Virus record (IMG/VR): IMGVR_UViG_3300032323_000939
Location: 1 to 64,000 of that record
Source: a virus
DNA length: 64,000 nt
Strand: one strand, 5' to 3'
Shown here: positions 49,951 to 59,429 of the stretch, piece by piece
How positions within the stretch are numbered: the first letter of the stretch is position 1
Layout: every line of letters begins with the position of its first letter
The notes under the pieces: generated by a model
Told to the model about the DNA's origin: nothing
Databases searched by the model: none
Seen by the model: the letters and a program-made list of their open reading frames with translations, nothing else
Made by a program: the position numbers and the translations under genes

Positions 49951-50667
49951 TTATTCAAACCAAGTAACAAAACATACGCCAGACCCACCAGCACCACCAT
50001 TACCACCACTACCATCACTAGAGCCACCACCGCCGCCTCCGCCACCAACGTTTACAGATCCTGACGCAGCATTTTCACCCTCTCCACCATCTCCCCCACC
50101 AGCGGCACCAGGAGTTAATCTTCTTCCAACGCTATTGGTTCCGTACCAACCCCCTACACCACCACCGCCACCAAACCCAAAACCTCCAGGTTGACCAGGA
50201 GTTGGATCAAAAGAATAACTAAGGTTACCAGTTTGCGCAGTTGAGTCTGATACTCCACCTCTTCCAGAACCTTCAGGAACAGAAAGAGTTCCACCTTGGA
50301 TTGTCCCACCTTCTGAAGTTAGCAAGTTACCAAAACTAGAAGCACCACCTGAATTTGGTGCAGATCCGCCACCTCTAACACCACCAGTACCACCAGCACC
50401 AATTGTCACAGTTACATTTCCAGATGCAATTTCAAAACTTCTATTTTTAACTGCTCCACCAGAACCGCCAGAAGCGCCTTGCGATTGACTAAAGTTTGCT
50501 TGTCTACCACCAGCACCGCCACCTACTAATAATACTTCAACACTTCCACCGTAATTAGATACAGTTGGTACAGCGAATGTTCCACTGGCATTAAAGACCT
50601 GCTGTTTTTTTGAACGCACTCCACCACCACCACCTGCTGATGGAATTGGAAATACTGAAAGTCCCAT
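49951..50667 (-). CDS. Glycine-rich tail adhesin-like protein 1
   Basis: The 238-residue protein has a beta N-terminus (SKKQQVFNASGTFAVPTVSN) then a long Gly-rich domain (about 55-225) with stretches such as GGGGVGGWYG and GGGGGGGGSSDGSGG, ending GSGVCFVTWFE. Such domains form polyglycine-II type bundles in T2 gp38-type adhesins. Together with its neighbour it is a likely host-receptor protein. Confidence 0.8.
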   Translation of the reverse strand: MGLSVFPIPSAGGGGGVRSKKQQVFNASGTFAVPTVSNYGGSVEVLLVGGGAGGRQANFSQSQGASGGSGGAVKNRSFEIASGNVTVTIGAGGTGGVRGGGSAPNSGGASSFGNLLTSEGGTIQGGTLSVPEGSGRGGVSDSTAQTGNLSYSFDPTPGQPGGFGFGGGGGVGGWYGTNSVGRRLTPGAAGGGDGGEGENAASGSVNVGGGGGGGGSSDGSGGNGGAGGSGVCFVTWFE

Positions 50668-50685
50668 AATGTGTTTTATCCTTTT

Positions 50686-51396
50686 CTATTCAAACCAAGT
50701 AACAAGACATACGCCAGACCCACCAGCACCACCAGAGCCACCGCTAGAGTTGTCTGAACTTCCGCCGCCGCCACCACCGCCAGCATTCACAGATCCTGAC
50801 GCAGCAGTACCAGGTCCTTCACCACCATCTCCACCACCAGCGCCGCCAACAGATCTTCTTCTACCAAGGTTTGTATGAGCACCAGCACCGCCGCCGCCAG
50901 AGAAACCAAAAGTTCCAGGTTGACCAGGAATTTCAGTCCATGAAACTTCAGTATTTCCATTGCTGCCAAAACTTGTTTGTATTCCACCTCTTCCAGAACC
51001 TTCAGGATTAGAAATAGTTCCACCTGAGATTGCTCCACCTTCTGAAGTTAGCAAGTTACCAAAACTAGAAGCACCACCTGCACTTGGTGCGGCTCCAAAG
51101 TTTGCAACACCACCATTACCACCAGCACCTACTGTTACAGTTACAGATGCGCCAGATGTTACTGCAAGAACTCTACGCTTTACTGCTCCGCCAGAACCAC
51201 CTGCTCCAGATGCGCCAGGATGATTTGCTTGTCTACCACCAGCGCCGCCACCTACTAATAGTACTTCAACATTGCCACCGTAATTAGATACGGTTGGCGC
51301 AGTAAAAGTTCCAGTAGAATTAAATGTCTGTTGTCTCTGCTTAGTTATTGCAGCGCCACCACCGCTAGATGGAGTTGGAAATACTGATATTCCCAT
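50686..51396 (-). CDS. Glycine-rich tail adhesin-like protein 2
   Basis: This is a 236-residue paralogue of the previous gene: same start (SVFPTPSSGGG), same EVLLVGGGAGGRQAN motif, same FGNLLTSEGG, same C-terminus GSGVCLVTWFE. Middle loops differ, for example GQPGTFGFSGGGGAGAHTN. Tandem duplication gives material for recombination between adhesins. It overlaps the following small tail gene at 51396. Confidence 0.8.
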   Translation of the reverse strand: MGISVFPTPSSGGGAAITKQRQQTFNSTGTFTAPTVSNYGGNVEVLLVGGGAGGRQANHPGASGAGGSGGAVKRRVLAVTSGASVTVTVGAGGNGGVANFGAAPSAGGASSFGNLLTSEGGAISGGTISNPEGSGRGGIQTSFGSNGNTEVSWTEIPGQPGTFGFSGGGGAGAHTNLGRRRSVGGAGGGDGGEGPGTAASGSVNAGGGGGGGSSDNSSGGSGGAGGSGVCLVTWFE

Positions 51397-51710
51397 TAAA
51401 CTATCTCCACTCCTGAAATGTGAAAATTCACTGTTGTTGCCGAGGCAGACCCTGTAATTGTTTTAGGAGTTGCATTTGCTGGGATAACTTGTTTTAAATC
51501 AAAGTAAGCAGTTGAGTTTGCAGCAAGTGATGAGCCAGACTGAATTGCAACACTGTCAATATTTATTGTAAAAGTTGCAGCAGAAGTTGCTGTATTTGTT
51601 ACGGCAATATTGGTTACTACAGTTGTTGTAGAAGTGTTGGGAACTGTGTATAGAGTTGTGTTTGAGGTCGCTGCAGCAGTTCTTGCTAGGACCTTTGAGG
51701 TTACAGCCAT
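51396..51710 (-). CDS. Small beta-sandwich tail protein (104 aa)
   Basis: The protein is rich in Thr/Ser/Ala with alternating strands (LYTVPNTSTTTVVTNIAVTN, TFTINIDSVAIQSGSSLAA), a pattern of small phage tail-associated beta domains. It starts at ATG 51710 with a GAAAGGAC site. It is the last minus-strand gene before the plus-strand island. Confidence 0.72.
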   Translation of the reverse strand: MAVTSKVLARTAAATSNTTLYTVPNTSTTTVVTNIAVTNTATSAATFTINIDSVAIQSGSSLAANSTAYFDLKQVIPANATPKTITGSASATTVNFHISGVEIV

Positions 51711-51797
51711 GAGTTACTGTCCTTTCGGGAGGTTATGAGGTATAGATTAAAGGTTAGTTTTAGGCTGTGTGTGCTAAACATATGCTAATGTTTGGGC

Positions 51798-52799
51798 ATG
51801 AATTTGGTACAAAAATCGGTATCTATGGGCGGAAAATTAGCACCCATAATTCTCCCTGGTAATGAGACCTCTGGCATGGGCTTAATGAACCCCTCCGTCT
51901 ACATAGACAAAGATGGCGATATCCTTTTAAATTTGCGCCACGTTAACTACACCTTGTATCACTCAGAGAATGATCAGAAGTTCCCATGTCCATGGGGCCC
52001 ACTCTCTTACCTTCACCCAGAAAAAGATCAGAGATTAGTAACGACTAATTTCTTATGTCTTTTAGATAAAGACTTAAATCTTGTTAAACACACCAAGGTA
52101 GATTACTCAAAGTTTGATGTTAAGCCTCTCTGGGAGTTTGTTGGCGAAGAAGATTGCCGAGTAGTCCAATGGGATGATGAGTACTACCTAATTGGTGTAC
52201 GAAGAGATACAACTCCTAATGGCCAGGGCCGAATGGAGTACAGCAAGGTTGAGATTGATAAAGAGGCTTGGACGGTTAAAGAGGTCTCTAGATTAAGAAT
52301 CCCACCCCCAATAGATCCTAACTCTTACTGTGAAAAGAACTGGATGCCTATTATTGACATGCCGTTTCACTTTGTTAAGTGGGCTATGCCTACAGAGGTT
52401 GTTTGGGCTAATCCAGAAAAGCAAGAGACTAAACAAGTTATTGTAAAAGATACTCCACGCCCAAAGATTGATCAACGAGGTGGCTCTCACGTTGTTAGGT
52501 GGGGTGAGTACTACATAACAGTTACTCATGAGGTAAGACTTTGGAAAAATTATTTAAACCAGAAGGACTCCGTATATCGTCATAGAGTAATCGTTTGGGA
52601 TAAAGAGTTTAATTATTTGGGGTTAAGTAATGAGTTTTCCTTTTTAGATACTCCAATTGAATTCTGCGTAGGTGCGGCAATACAGGGTGAAGACTTGCTA
52701 CTAAGTTTTGGCGTCCAAGACAATGCTGCATTTGTTCTTAGAACTCCTGCGGCAGTTGTTAACGGACTTATATCGGAGGCATTAAAGAATGCAAATTGA
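51798..52799 (+). CDS. Five-bladed propeller glycosidase/phosphorylase-like protein (GH43/GH130-type)
   Basis: The first plus-strand gene. Start ATG 51798 (TTG at 51792 is also possible). The 333-residue protein has repeating beta blades with SGMGLMNPSVYIDKDGDI, EEDCRVVQWDDEYYLIGVRR, YCEKNWMPIIDMP, RGGSHVVRWGEYYITVTHE and FCVGAAIQGEDLLLSFG. The EDCRV, EKNWMP and GGSHVV motifs recall GH130-type propellers. It is probably a glycan-active or glycan-binding protein; the catalytic acid is not certain. Confidence 0.72.
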   Translation: MNLVQKSVSMGGKLAPIILPGNETSGMGLMNPSVYIDKDGDILLNLRHVNYTLYHSENDQKFPCPWGPLSYLHPEKDQRLVTTNFLCLLDKDLNLVKHTKVDYSKFDVKPLWEFVGEEDCRVVQWDDEYYLIGVRRDTTPNGQGRMEYSKVEIDKEAWTVKEVSRLRIPPPIDPNSYCEKNWMPIIDMPFHFVKWAMPTEVVWANPEKQETKQVIVKDTPRPKIDQRGGSHVVRWGEYYITVTHEVRLWKNYLNQKDSVYRHRVIVWDKEFNYLGLSNEFSFLDTPIEFCVGAAIQGEDLLLSFGVQDNAAFVLRTPAAVVNGLISEALKNAN

Positions 52800-53352
52800 A
52801 CAATTAACTATTGAGTTGTCTGCAGATTCGTTTAATGCCGAAAAGAATTTTGCATTAGCACTAGAGTATGAGCGTCTTGGGCAGTTAGCCTCAGCAGCAG
52901 GCTTCTACTTAAGGGCCGCAGAGTTTGGCTATAAAACAAATCCAATTATTGCTTATACCTCCCTCTTAAAGATGGCTTTGTGTTTTGATAAGCAACAGGA
53001 TAGAGGTGGCACAGTAATAACTAATCTACTTGAGGCTATCGCATTCTTACCTGGTAGACCAGAGGCATACTTCCTACTATCTCGCATATATGAAAAGAAC
53101 AAGAAGTGGCATGAGTGCTACACATTTGCAGAGTTAGGTCTTACTGCATCAGCGGCTTCAGTTAACTTTCCATTGCCAGCATCTGTTGATTATCATGGCT
53201 CATACTGCTTAAAGTTTGAGAAGGCTGTGAGTGGCTGGTGGATAGGTCGCAAGGATGAGAGCAAGGCGTTGTTTATTTACCTACTTGATGAATATCGAAT
53301 GGCTCCTGAGTATGTGAGTGGCTGTGTAAATAACTTAAGGCTGTTTGAATGA
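52789..53352 (+). CDS. TPR-like repeat protein
   Basis: The 187-residue protein has helix pairs typical of TPRs: NFALALEYERLGQLASAAGF, YLRAAEFGYKTNPIIAY and AYFLLSRIYEKNKKWHECYT. TPR proteins of this kind often accompany glycosyltransferases in phages, perhaps holding the substrate protein. It overlaps the first island gene by 11 bases and the next by four. Confidence 0.78.
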   Translation: MQIEQLTIELSADSFNAEKNFALALEYERLGQLASAAGFYLRAAEFGYKTNPIIAYTSLLKMALCFDKQQDRGGTVITNLLEAIAFLPGRPEAYFLLSRIYEKNKKWHECYTFAELGLTASAASVNFPLPASVDYHGSYCLKFEKAVSGWWIGRKDESKALFIYLLDEYRMAPEYVSGCVNNLRLFE

Positions 53353-53885
53353 AATTTCCAAACTGGTTTAAAAGCGTAGAAGGATACTTTCGCCACGTAC
53401 CCAATGAGCCACTACGGGCTCTACAAATTGGTACATATACAGGGGATGCTACCGCTTGGCTACTAGCCAATAGAGAAGTAGAGATGCTATACGACGTGGA
53501 CACTTGGCAAGGTAGCGATGAGCAAGCACACGACTCTTTAGACTTTTCCTCAATAGAAAAATACTACGACTTTAGATTTACAGATAATAAAAATATTACA
53601 AAGTGCAAGATGACTAGTGATGAATTCTTTAGTAAGACTACGCATACCTTTAACTTTATCTACATTGATGGAGACCACACAGCATTACAAACCGCTCTTG
53701 ATGGATTAAATGCATTTAAGGTTCTTGAGCCAGGTGGAGTAATGGCCTTTGATGATTACGAATGGTATTACGGTGGTAAGAAGTTCTTAGAACCTAAACG
53801 TGGTGTTGACGCATTCCTGTCAGTGTGTGAAGGTGAATACAAGATTATTGAAACTGGTTATCAGGTGTGGATTAAGAAGTGCTAG
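53349..53885 (+). CDS. Class I SAM-dependent methyltransferase
   Basis: The 178-residue protein has LRALQIGTYTGDATAWLL as the SAM-binding loop (about residues 18-35), EMLYDVDTWQG as the second strand, FIYIDGDHTALQTALDGL (about 98-115) and VLEPGGVMAFDDYEW (about 123-137), the Methyltransf_24-type pattern. With the flanking sugar genes it is likely to methylate a sugar rather than DNA. It shares a few bases with both neighbours. Confidence 0.85.
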   Translation: MKFPNWFKSVEGYFRHVPNEPLRALQIGTYTGDATAWLLANREVEMLYDVDTWQGSDEQAHDSLDFSSIEKYYDFRFTDNKNITKCKMTSDEFFSKTTHTFNFIYIDGDHTALQTALDGLNAFKVLEPGGVMAFDDYEWYYGGKKFLEPKRGVDAFLSVCEGEYKIIETGYQVWIKKC

Positions 53886-54610
53886 ATAAGTGTACCTTTG
53901 AAGTATTTCATACCGATACGGGTAACTCACTTCGTAATCAATCTTACAATAATATCCTAGAGACAATGGCTGAGGTACCTAGACTTGGATCTCCTACCTA
54001 TTACTTAAACACAAAAGAAAAAGCAGAACAATACCTATCTCAAGAAGATGCAGTAAAAATAAACGTAGTTGAAGATTATGCCCAACCAGGGGAGACCTTC
54101 CCTCCTAGTTCTGGAGTAGTTGGAGTATGGGCTAGTAACTATGAGGCGTATAAAGCCTTCTTAGAGACTGATAAAGAGTACCTAATTATTTTTGAAGACG
54201 ATGTAGTACTTAGCAAGAATTTCTTGACGGTATTAGAAACTTATGTAAAGGAATTGCCATATGACTGGGATTTCTTTTCTTTCTTTGTTCCTGATGATTC
54301 TTTATTTGCATACACTCAAGAACATAATATTGGGCAATTATTTGTGTGTAGGTCATATCAGCAGTGGTCATGCGCTGGCTATATAGTCAGTAGGCAGGGT
54401 GCTGAGAATGTCTTACGTAAGGTAAGGAACCAAGGAGCCAGTGCCCCAATAGATTGGTTTATATTTAATTTTAGAATGAAGAAAGAGGATAACCAGCCAG
54501 TATTTGAGACCTACACTTTAAAGCCGCATGTGTATAAGCCAATTAAGTTTTTATTAGGCGCAGCACAGTACAGTCAAATACATAATGGCAGTACAGAAGT
54601 TATTGTTTAG
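53879..54610 (+). CDS. GT25-type glycosyltransferase
   Basis: The 243-residue protein shows GT25 motifs: [34 protein letters not shown] (the DxD-like EDD) and the [15 protein letters not shown] loop. GT25 enzymes include LPS beta-galactosyltransferases and collagen hydroxylysine galactosyltransferases. Its start (TTG or CTA-region after the methyltransferase) is at 53879, and its end overlaps the convergent collagen-like gene by four bases. Confidence 0.82.
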   Translation: MLDKCTFEVFHTDTGNSLRNQSYNNILETMAEVPRLGSPTYYLNTKEKAEQYLSQEDAVKINVVEDYAQPGETFPPSSGVVGVWASNYEAYKAFLETDKEYLIIFEDDVVLSKNFLTVLETYVKELPYDWDFFSFFVPDDSLFAYTQEHNIGQLFVCRSYQQWSCAGYIVSRQGAENVLRKVRNQGASAPIDWFIFNFRMKKEDNQPVFETYTLKPHVYKPIKFLLGAAQYSQIHNGSTEVIV

Positions 54611-55893
54611 TAAATACCCATAACTATTTCTTCTGCAGTTACTGTACCTGTTGGAGCAGTTCCTGCTGTTCCTTGAGCACCCAAAGTTCCTTGTGTACCT
54701 TGCGAACCAATAGTTCCTTGAGTTCCAACACCAAGTGTTCCTTGCGTACCCTGTGCACCTGTAGCGCCTTGAGAACCTAATGCACCCTGAGAACCAACAG
54801 TTCCTTGAGCACCTGTGTTACCTAATGTTCCCTGTACTCCTTGGGTTCCTTGAGTACCCTGAACTCCTTGAGCGCCTAGTGTTCCTTGAACTCCTTGAGA
54901 TCCAACAGTTCCTTGTGAACCTTGTGCACCAGTTAATCCTTGAAGGCCTGTTGTAAAGAGAATTAATTCAATAGCATTATTGTTAGCAAATGAGTTATTT
55001 CCAGCGCCACCATCACCTGTTCTTGTTACTGGAATCTTTACATAACTATTTGTTACAACAGTTACAGCGCCAGTTACTTCATAAGTAATGTAGATATTTG
55101 AATCGGCTTTTTCTTGGATAATGATGTTGTCGTACTGCTTAACAAGTCCTAGATAGACGTCAATATCAACAGCACTGTCATTGATGTGGTCTACGTAGAG
55201 GAAGGTTGCAGATGTCTGCGTTGTGTTATTCCAACGAAGTTTTCCTGCACCTGGACGAGCATCTGCTGTTGTTGTATCAGCCTTGTAGTTAAAGTTAGAG
55301 GTAGAACCACCATTTAAACCAGCAGTACCTTGAACACCCTGTGCACCGTCTACGCCCTGTGTACCTTGAACGCCTTGAACTCCTTGTGTTCCTTGTATAC
55401 CTTGAACGCCTTGAGTACCATCAGTTCCTTGTGTGCCCTGAGTTCCCTGAGTTCCCTGAGTACCCTGAGTACCTTGAGTTCCTTGAATAGAAAGACTCTG
55501 TACACCTTGGGTTCCTTGGATGCCTTGAGTTCCTTGTGTACCTTGGGTGCCCTGTACTCCTTGTGCACCGTCTACACCTTGAGTGCCCTGTGTACCTTGG
55601 GTTCCTTGAGAACCAGTTTCTCCCTGTACACCTTGTAAACCCTGTACTCCTTGAACGCCCTGTAATCCTTGAACACCCTGCAAACCTTGAACGCCTTGAA
55701 CTCCTTGAACTCCTTGAACTCCCTGAATACCCTGTAATCCACCATAGGCTAAACCAGCCCAGTCAGATGTTCCGTTACCAACTTTAAATTTACCAGTGTC
55801 TGTCTCTGTTCCTACTTCACCAGCAGCAAGCGTTGGATTATTAGCAGTCCATTGAGCCGCAGTACCACGACGTAGTTTGATTGTTACTGACAT
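54607..55893 (-). CDS. Collagen-like tail fibre protein 2 (428 aa)
   Basis: Residues 1-51 ([40 protein letters not shown]) are the attachment domain common on phage fibres. Collagen blocks cover about 52-196 and 317-411, almost all G-x-Q triplets without proline, with one break (VQSLSIQG). Between them a beta module at 197-315 ([19 protein letters not shown]) resembles the modules of fibre 3. The end is a short SEEIV-like tail. It faces the GT25 gene, its possible modifier. Confidence 0.88.
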   Translation of the reverse strand: MSVTIKLRRGTAAQWTANNPTLAAGEVGTETDTGKFKVGNGTSDWAGLAYGGLQGIQGVQGVQGVQGVQGLQGVQGLQGVQGVQGLQGVQGETGSQGTQGTQGTQGVDGAQGVQGTQGTQGTQGIQGTQGVQSLSIQGTQGTQGTQGTQGTQGTQGTDGTQGVQGIQGTQGVQGVQGTQGVDGAQGVQGTAGLNGGSTSNFNYKADTTTADARPGAGKLRWNNTTQTSATFLYVDHINDSAVDIDVYLGLVKQYDNIIIQEKADSNIYITYEVTGAVTVVTNSYVKIPVTRTGDGGAGNNSFANNNAIELILFTTGLQGLTGAQGSQGTVGSQGVQGTLGAQGVQGTQGTQGVQGTLGNTGAQGTVGSQGALGSQGATGAQGTQGTLGVGTQGTIGSQGTQGTLGAQGTAGTAPTGTVTAEEIVMGIY

Positions 55894-56174
55894 TAAATTA
55901 CTCCTCCACCATCATAGGAACTTGTATACGTATCACTGCCGCCTGCTTCGTCTCCTCCATCGGCTACACCTGTTACAGTGTCAGAACCACCAACTTCATC
56001 TCCACCCTCAACTATATCTGCAGAAACGTTTGTTGTAATTTCAAGCCACTGCACTCCGTCAAATACATACACATTACGTGCATCTGTATTGTAGTAGATG
56101 TCACCTACATACCTGCCAGTAGGCTCTGTGCCTACGGCAAGTACGTTGATAGGTACGAGGGCTCTTTTACTCAT
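55893..56174 (-). CDS. Small fibre-attachment protein (93 aa)
   Basis: The start ([20 protein letters not shown] and [11 protein letters not shown]) is a domain often found at fibre N-termini, followed by an acidic Gly/Ser repeat (GGDEVGGSD twice). It lies between two collagen-like genes, so it probably joins the fibre complex. Confidence 0.74.
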   Translation of the reverse strand: MSKRALVPINVLAVGTEPTGRYVGDIYYNTDARNVYVFDGVQWLEITTNVSADIVEGGDEVGGSDTVTGVADGGDEAGGSDTYTSSYDGGGVI

Positions 56175-56179
56175 AGTAG

Positions 56180-59098
56180 TTAGGCTTTAACTACTACTCT
56201 ATAGGTCTCACCTGATGCAGGAGCAACTGCGAATCCAATTGCAACTCGGTTAACAGTTGATTTTGTAACATCGGTTACTACCTCTTGAGCAGTTGCGATA
56301 TCCCAGACAGTTACAAGAATATCTGTGGTGTTTAAGTTGTGATCGATATTAAAGGATGTTGCAGAGTATGGACTTACTGGAGTAATGGTCTCTGCGTAAG
56401 ATCCAAGTTGACCAGAGATACCTTGAGCACCCTCTGTTCCTTGGGCGCCAGTAGTTCCTTGAGTACCTTCCGTACCTTGGGCTCCAGTTGTACCTTGTAC
56501 ACCAGTAGCACCATCTAGGTTGATAGACCAAACAGCGTATGTTCCAGAACCTCTAACGTCATTGACGTTTACAACGAGTGTGTTAGTTCCTGATGTGTAA
56601 CTGACTACAGTTGCAGACATGTTGTTGTTTACATCGTAAGCAACTACTACATCTTGACCTACTGAGTATGAAAGATTTGGATCAGCCAGTACAAAACTTA
56701 CGTTGTTTGCTACTGCAATTGAACGTGATGTTGTAGAGGTTGTCTTGTAGCGATCAGATAGTCCTTCTGTACCTTGAGCACCCTCTGTACCTTGGACGCC
56801 TTGAGTACCGTTTGTACCCTGAGTTCCTTGTGATCCTTCAGTTCCTTGTGATCCTTCAGTTCCTTGTGATCCTTCAGTTCCTTGGGCACCGACAGTACCT
56901 TGAGTACCTTCAGTTCCTTGAGAACCTAAAGTACCTTGTACGCCTTGTGCAGCAAGTAATGTCCAGAATGTTCCTTCTGAAGGAGTATCTCCAACATTTC
57001 CACCATTAGCATTTTTGCGGTACCAAGTCTGTCCTTGGTAAGTTGCTACATCGCCAACTGCATATGGTAGTCCTGGGTTATAAGCGCCAGTAAAGTTCCA
57101 AAGTGCCGCTGTACCTTGAGTACCTTGCGTTCCTTCAGTACCCTGAGATCCAACTGTTCCCTGGGCTCCTTCAGTACCTTGCGCTCCTTCAGAACCTTGT
57201 ACGCCCTGCGTACCTTGGGTTCCTTGAACTCCCTGTGTACCTTCAACACCCTGTACTCCTTGAGTACCCTGTGTGCCTTGGGCTCCAAGTGTTCCCTGTG
57301 TACCTTGAGAACCAACGGTACCTTGTACACCCTGTGCACCAGTTGTACCTTGAGCACCAGTATCACCCTTGTCACCGACTCGTGCAAAAGTTAAGTAGGT
57401 GTTGTCATTGTTATCAAGTGCTAGTGGTCCCGATACGTATGCAACTGGAACTGTAAAGTAAGCACCAGCATTTTCATTATGAGTTCCAATAATCTGGAAG
57501 AATGCATAGTTAAGAGGATCAGTAATATCTGTTACTTTAATTGTTCCCTTGATGCCTGATGTTGAGTCATCAATAGTTTGAAGGAATGATGTAATGTTAA
57601 CTGCATTTGCATCGATATTATCAATGTAAAGTTCAGTTACAGATGAAAATGTTGTAGAGTCAAACTTGTAGTTACCTGCAGTTGGATCTGTATCTGCGGT
57701 ATTAGTTAGGTAATTGTACTCAAATGTTTCTCCACCAAATGTACCTGTAGCACCTTGTGTACCTTCAGTACCCTGGGTACCTTCTGCACCCTGAGTTCCT
57801 TGAGTACCTTGGGCTCCTTCAGATCCTTGTAGACCTTGAGTACCTTGGGTTCCTTGAGTACCTTGAGCACCGAGAGTTCCTTGTACGCCCTGTGTTCCCT
57901 GTGTACCTTGGACTCCTTGAGTTCCTTCGGTTCCTTGTGTTCCTTGAGCGCCTTCGGTTCCCTGGGCACCTTCAGTTCCTTGTGTACCATCAGTACCTTG
58001 CGTACCTTCTGTACCTTGAGATCCTACTGTGCCTTGAGTACCTTGTGCTCCTTCTACGCCTTGTACACCCTGTGTTCCCTGAGTTCCCTGTGCGCCAAGA
58101 GTTCCTTGTGTTCCCTGTGAACCAACGGTTCCCTGTACGCCCTGGGCTCCTTCAGTACCTTGTGTACCTTGAGCACCAACATCACCTGTACGTGCAAATG
58201 TAAAGAGTAAATCATCTCCATCAGTAAATGTTCCATTACCAGAAACATAAGCAACTTCTACATCAAACCAATTTGGTGCTGTGTCTGTAACACCAGCAAT
58301 TGTGTAAAGTGCAAAAGTAGCGGTATCAAATTTCTTAGATACCTTTACGTGACCCTTGATAGTAGAAGTTGAATCATCAATTGTCTGTAAGAAGTTAGAG
58401 ACGTCATAGTTACCATCAGCAGGATTATCATCTAATGCAATGCGTGTAACTAGAGTTAAATTGGCATTATTTAGACGAGCATTGTTGTCGCCTGGATCTG
58501 CCATTGTAGTAGTGTCATCATAAATATACGCAACTGTGATACCACCAAAGTTACCTTCAGCACCCTGAACACCTTGCGATCCTTCAAGACCTTGAGCACC
58601 AATTGTGCCTTGTGTGCCTTGCGCTCCTTCTGCTCCTTGAGTTCCTTGAGTTCCTTCGGAACCTTGTACGCCTTGCGCTCCTTCAGAACCCTGTACTCCT
58701 TGAGTACCTTCGGTTCCCTGCGTTCCTTCGGTTCCCTGTGTACCGTTAGATCCATCAAGACCCTGAGCACCATCAAGTCCTTGTGCTCCAGCAGTTCCCT
58801 GAGTTCCTTGAGAACCAAGTGTGCCTTGAGTGCCTTGTGAACCTACAGTTCCTTGTACTCCTTGTACTCCTTGTGCACCAGTAGTACCTTGGGTACCCTG
58901 TGCTCCAGTAGTTCCTTGTGCACCAGTGCTGCTATTAATCCATGCAGAGCCGTTCCAAGTGCGTAGAAAACCTAGTACTGTGTCAAAATAGATTTGGCCA
59001 ACAACAGGAGATCCTGGGGCCTCGGCTAAATTTTGTATTCTTGCATTTAGTAATTCTAATTTAGTTAAATCAATCGGGGTTAAAAACTTACGTGCCAT
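56180..59098 (-). CDS. Collagen-like tail fibre protein 3, modular (972 aa)
   Basis: Residues 1-58 form an attachment domain ([20 protein letters not shown]). Four or more GXQ/GXE collagen blocks alternate with beta modules: two related modules with [18 protein letters not shown] and [18 protein letters not shown], a ChtBD3/CBM5-like module ([18 protein letters not shown]), and a module with [18 protein letters not shown]. The end ([20 protein letters not shown]) is a standard fibre tip. Prolines are nearly absent from the repeats. It is the largest fibre, with clear ribosome site AAGGAG before ATG 59098. Confidence 0.9.
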   Translation of the reverse strand: MARKFLTPIDLTKLELLNARIQNLAEAPGSPVVGQIYFDTVLGFLRTWNGSAWINSSTGAQGTTGAQGTQGTTGAQGVQGVQGTVGSQGTQGTLGSQGTQGTAGAQGLDGAQGLDGSNGTQGTEGTQGTEGTQGVQGSEGAQGVQGSEGTQGTQGAEGAQGTQGTIGAQGLEGSQGVQGAEGNFGGITVAYIYDDTTTMADPGDNNARLNNANLTLVTRIALDDNPADGNYDVSNFLQTIDDSTSTIKGHVKVSKKFDTATFALYTIAGVTDTAPNWFDVEVAYVSGNGTFTDGDDLLFTFARTGDVGAQGTQGTEGAQGVQGTVGSQGTQGTLGAQGTQGTQGVQGVEGAQGTQGTVGSQGTEGTQGTDGTQGTEGAQGTEGAQGTQGTEGTQGVQGTQGTQGVQGTLGAQGTQGTQGTQGLQGSEGAQGTQGTQGAEGTQGTEGTQGATGTFGGETFEYNYLTNTADTDPTAGNYKFDSTTFSSVTELYIDNIDANAVNITSFLQTIDDSTSGIKGTIKVTDITDPLNYAFFQIIGTHNENAGAYFTVPVAYVSGPLALDNNDNTYLTFARVGDKGDTGAQGTTGAQGVQGTVGSQGTQGTLGAQGTQGTQGVQGVEGTQGVQGTQGTQGVQGSEGAQGTEGAQGTVGSQGTEGTQGTQGTAALWNFTGAYNPGLPYAVGDVATYQGQTWYRKNANGGNVGDTPSEGTFWTLLAAQGVQGTLGSQGTEGTQGTVGAQGTEGSQGTEGSQGTEGSQGTQGTNGTQGVQGTEGAQGTEGLSDRYKTTSTTSRSIAVANNVSFVLADPNLSYSVGQDVVVAYDVNNNMSATVVSYTSGTNTLVVNVNDVRGSGTYAVWSINLDGATGVQGTTGAQGTEGTQGTTGAQGTEGAQGISGQLGSYAETITPVSPYSATSFNIDHNLNTTDILVTVWDIATAQEVVTDVTKSTVNRVAIGFAVAPASGETYRVVVKA

Positions 59099-59111
59099 TT
59101 ACGTTATCTCC

Positions 59112-59429
59112 TTAAGATAAGTATGCTTTGCCTGAAAAGGCTTGAGAGAACGAGACCGTAAGTGAGTTCAAATTAGTGTACGTTATTTCACCCTCGTAGA
59201 TTGTACCAGCAGAGTCTACAACTGTGACGTTAGGCTTAAAGCCTAAATTATGAGTTATTACCCAGGAGTTACTGACTGCTCCTTGGGTGTGCTCGTAGGC
59301 TAGAACCTGTGGCACAAATGTGGTTCCATCTGTTGTTCCAAAATTTTGCGTACCTGATGGGGTAGTAATAAGAATTACATCATTTACTACAACTGGAACA
59401 GTTGTCCCTGGTCTTACATACTGGCTCAT
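59112..59429 (-). CDS. Small tail fibre-like protein with tip domain (105 aa)
   Basis: The second half (SWVITHNLGFKPNVTVVDSA, LTVSFSQAFSGKAYLS) is the short beta tip domain found at fibre C-termini, also seen at the end of the 972-residue fibre. The N-terminus starts QYVRPGTTVPVVVNDVIL. It may be a separate fibre subunit or part of a tip set. Confidence 0.78.
   Translation of the reverse strand: MSQYVRPGTTVPVVVNDVILITTPSGTQNFGTTDGTTFVPQVLAYEHTQGAVSNSWVITHNLGFKPNVTVVDSAGTIYEGEITYTNLNSLTVSFSQAFSGKAYLS

Noticed and set aside
51711-51797. Divergent promoter region between fibre genes and the plus-strand island
   Set aside because: TATAGA and TAATGT can be read as -10 boxes, the latter compatible with leaderless translation at 51798, but no matching -35 is seen, so no promoter feature was listed.
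57103-58203. Long plus-strand open frames across the collagen-like genes
   Set aside because: Their leucine/tyrosine/proline-rich translations are the reverse reading of the GXQ repeats, with no start sites or motifs.
54650-58930. Regularly repeated short units that might be taken for a CRISPR array or tandem repeat locus
   Set aside because: Units vary at third positions and translate in one frame as G-x-Q collagen triplets; there are no constant repeats separated by unique spacers.
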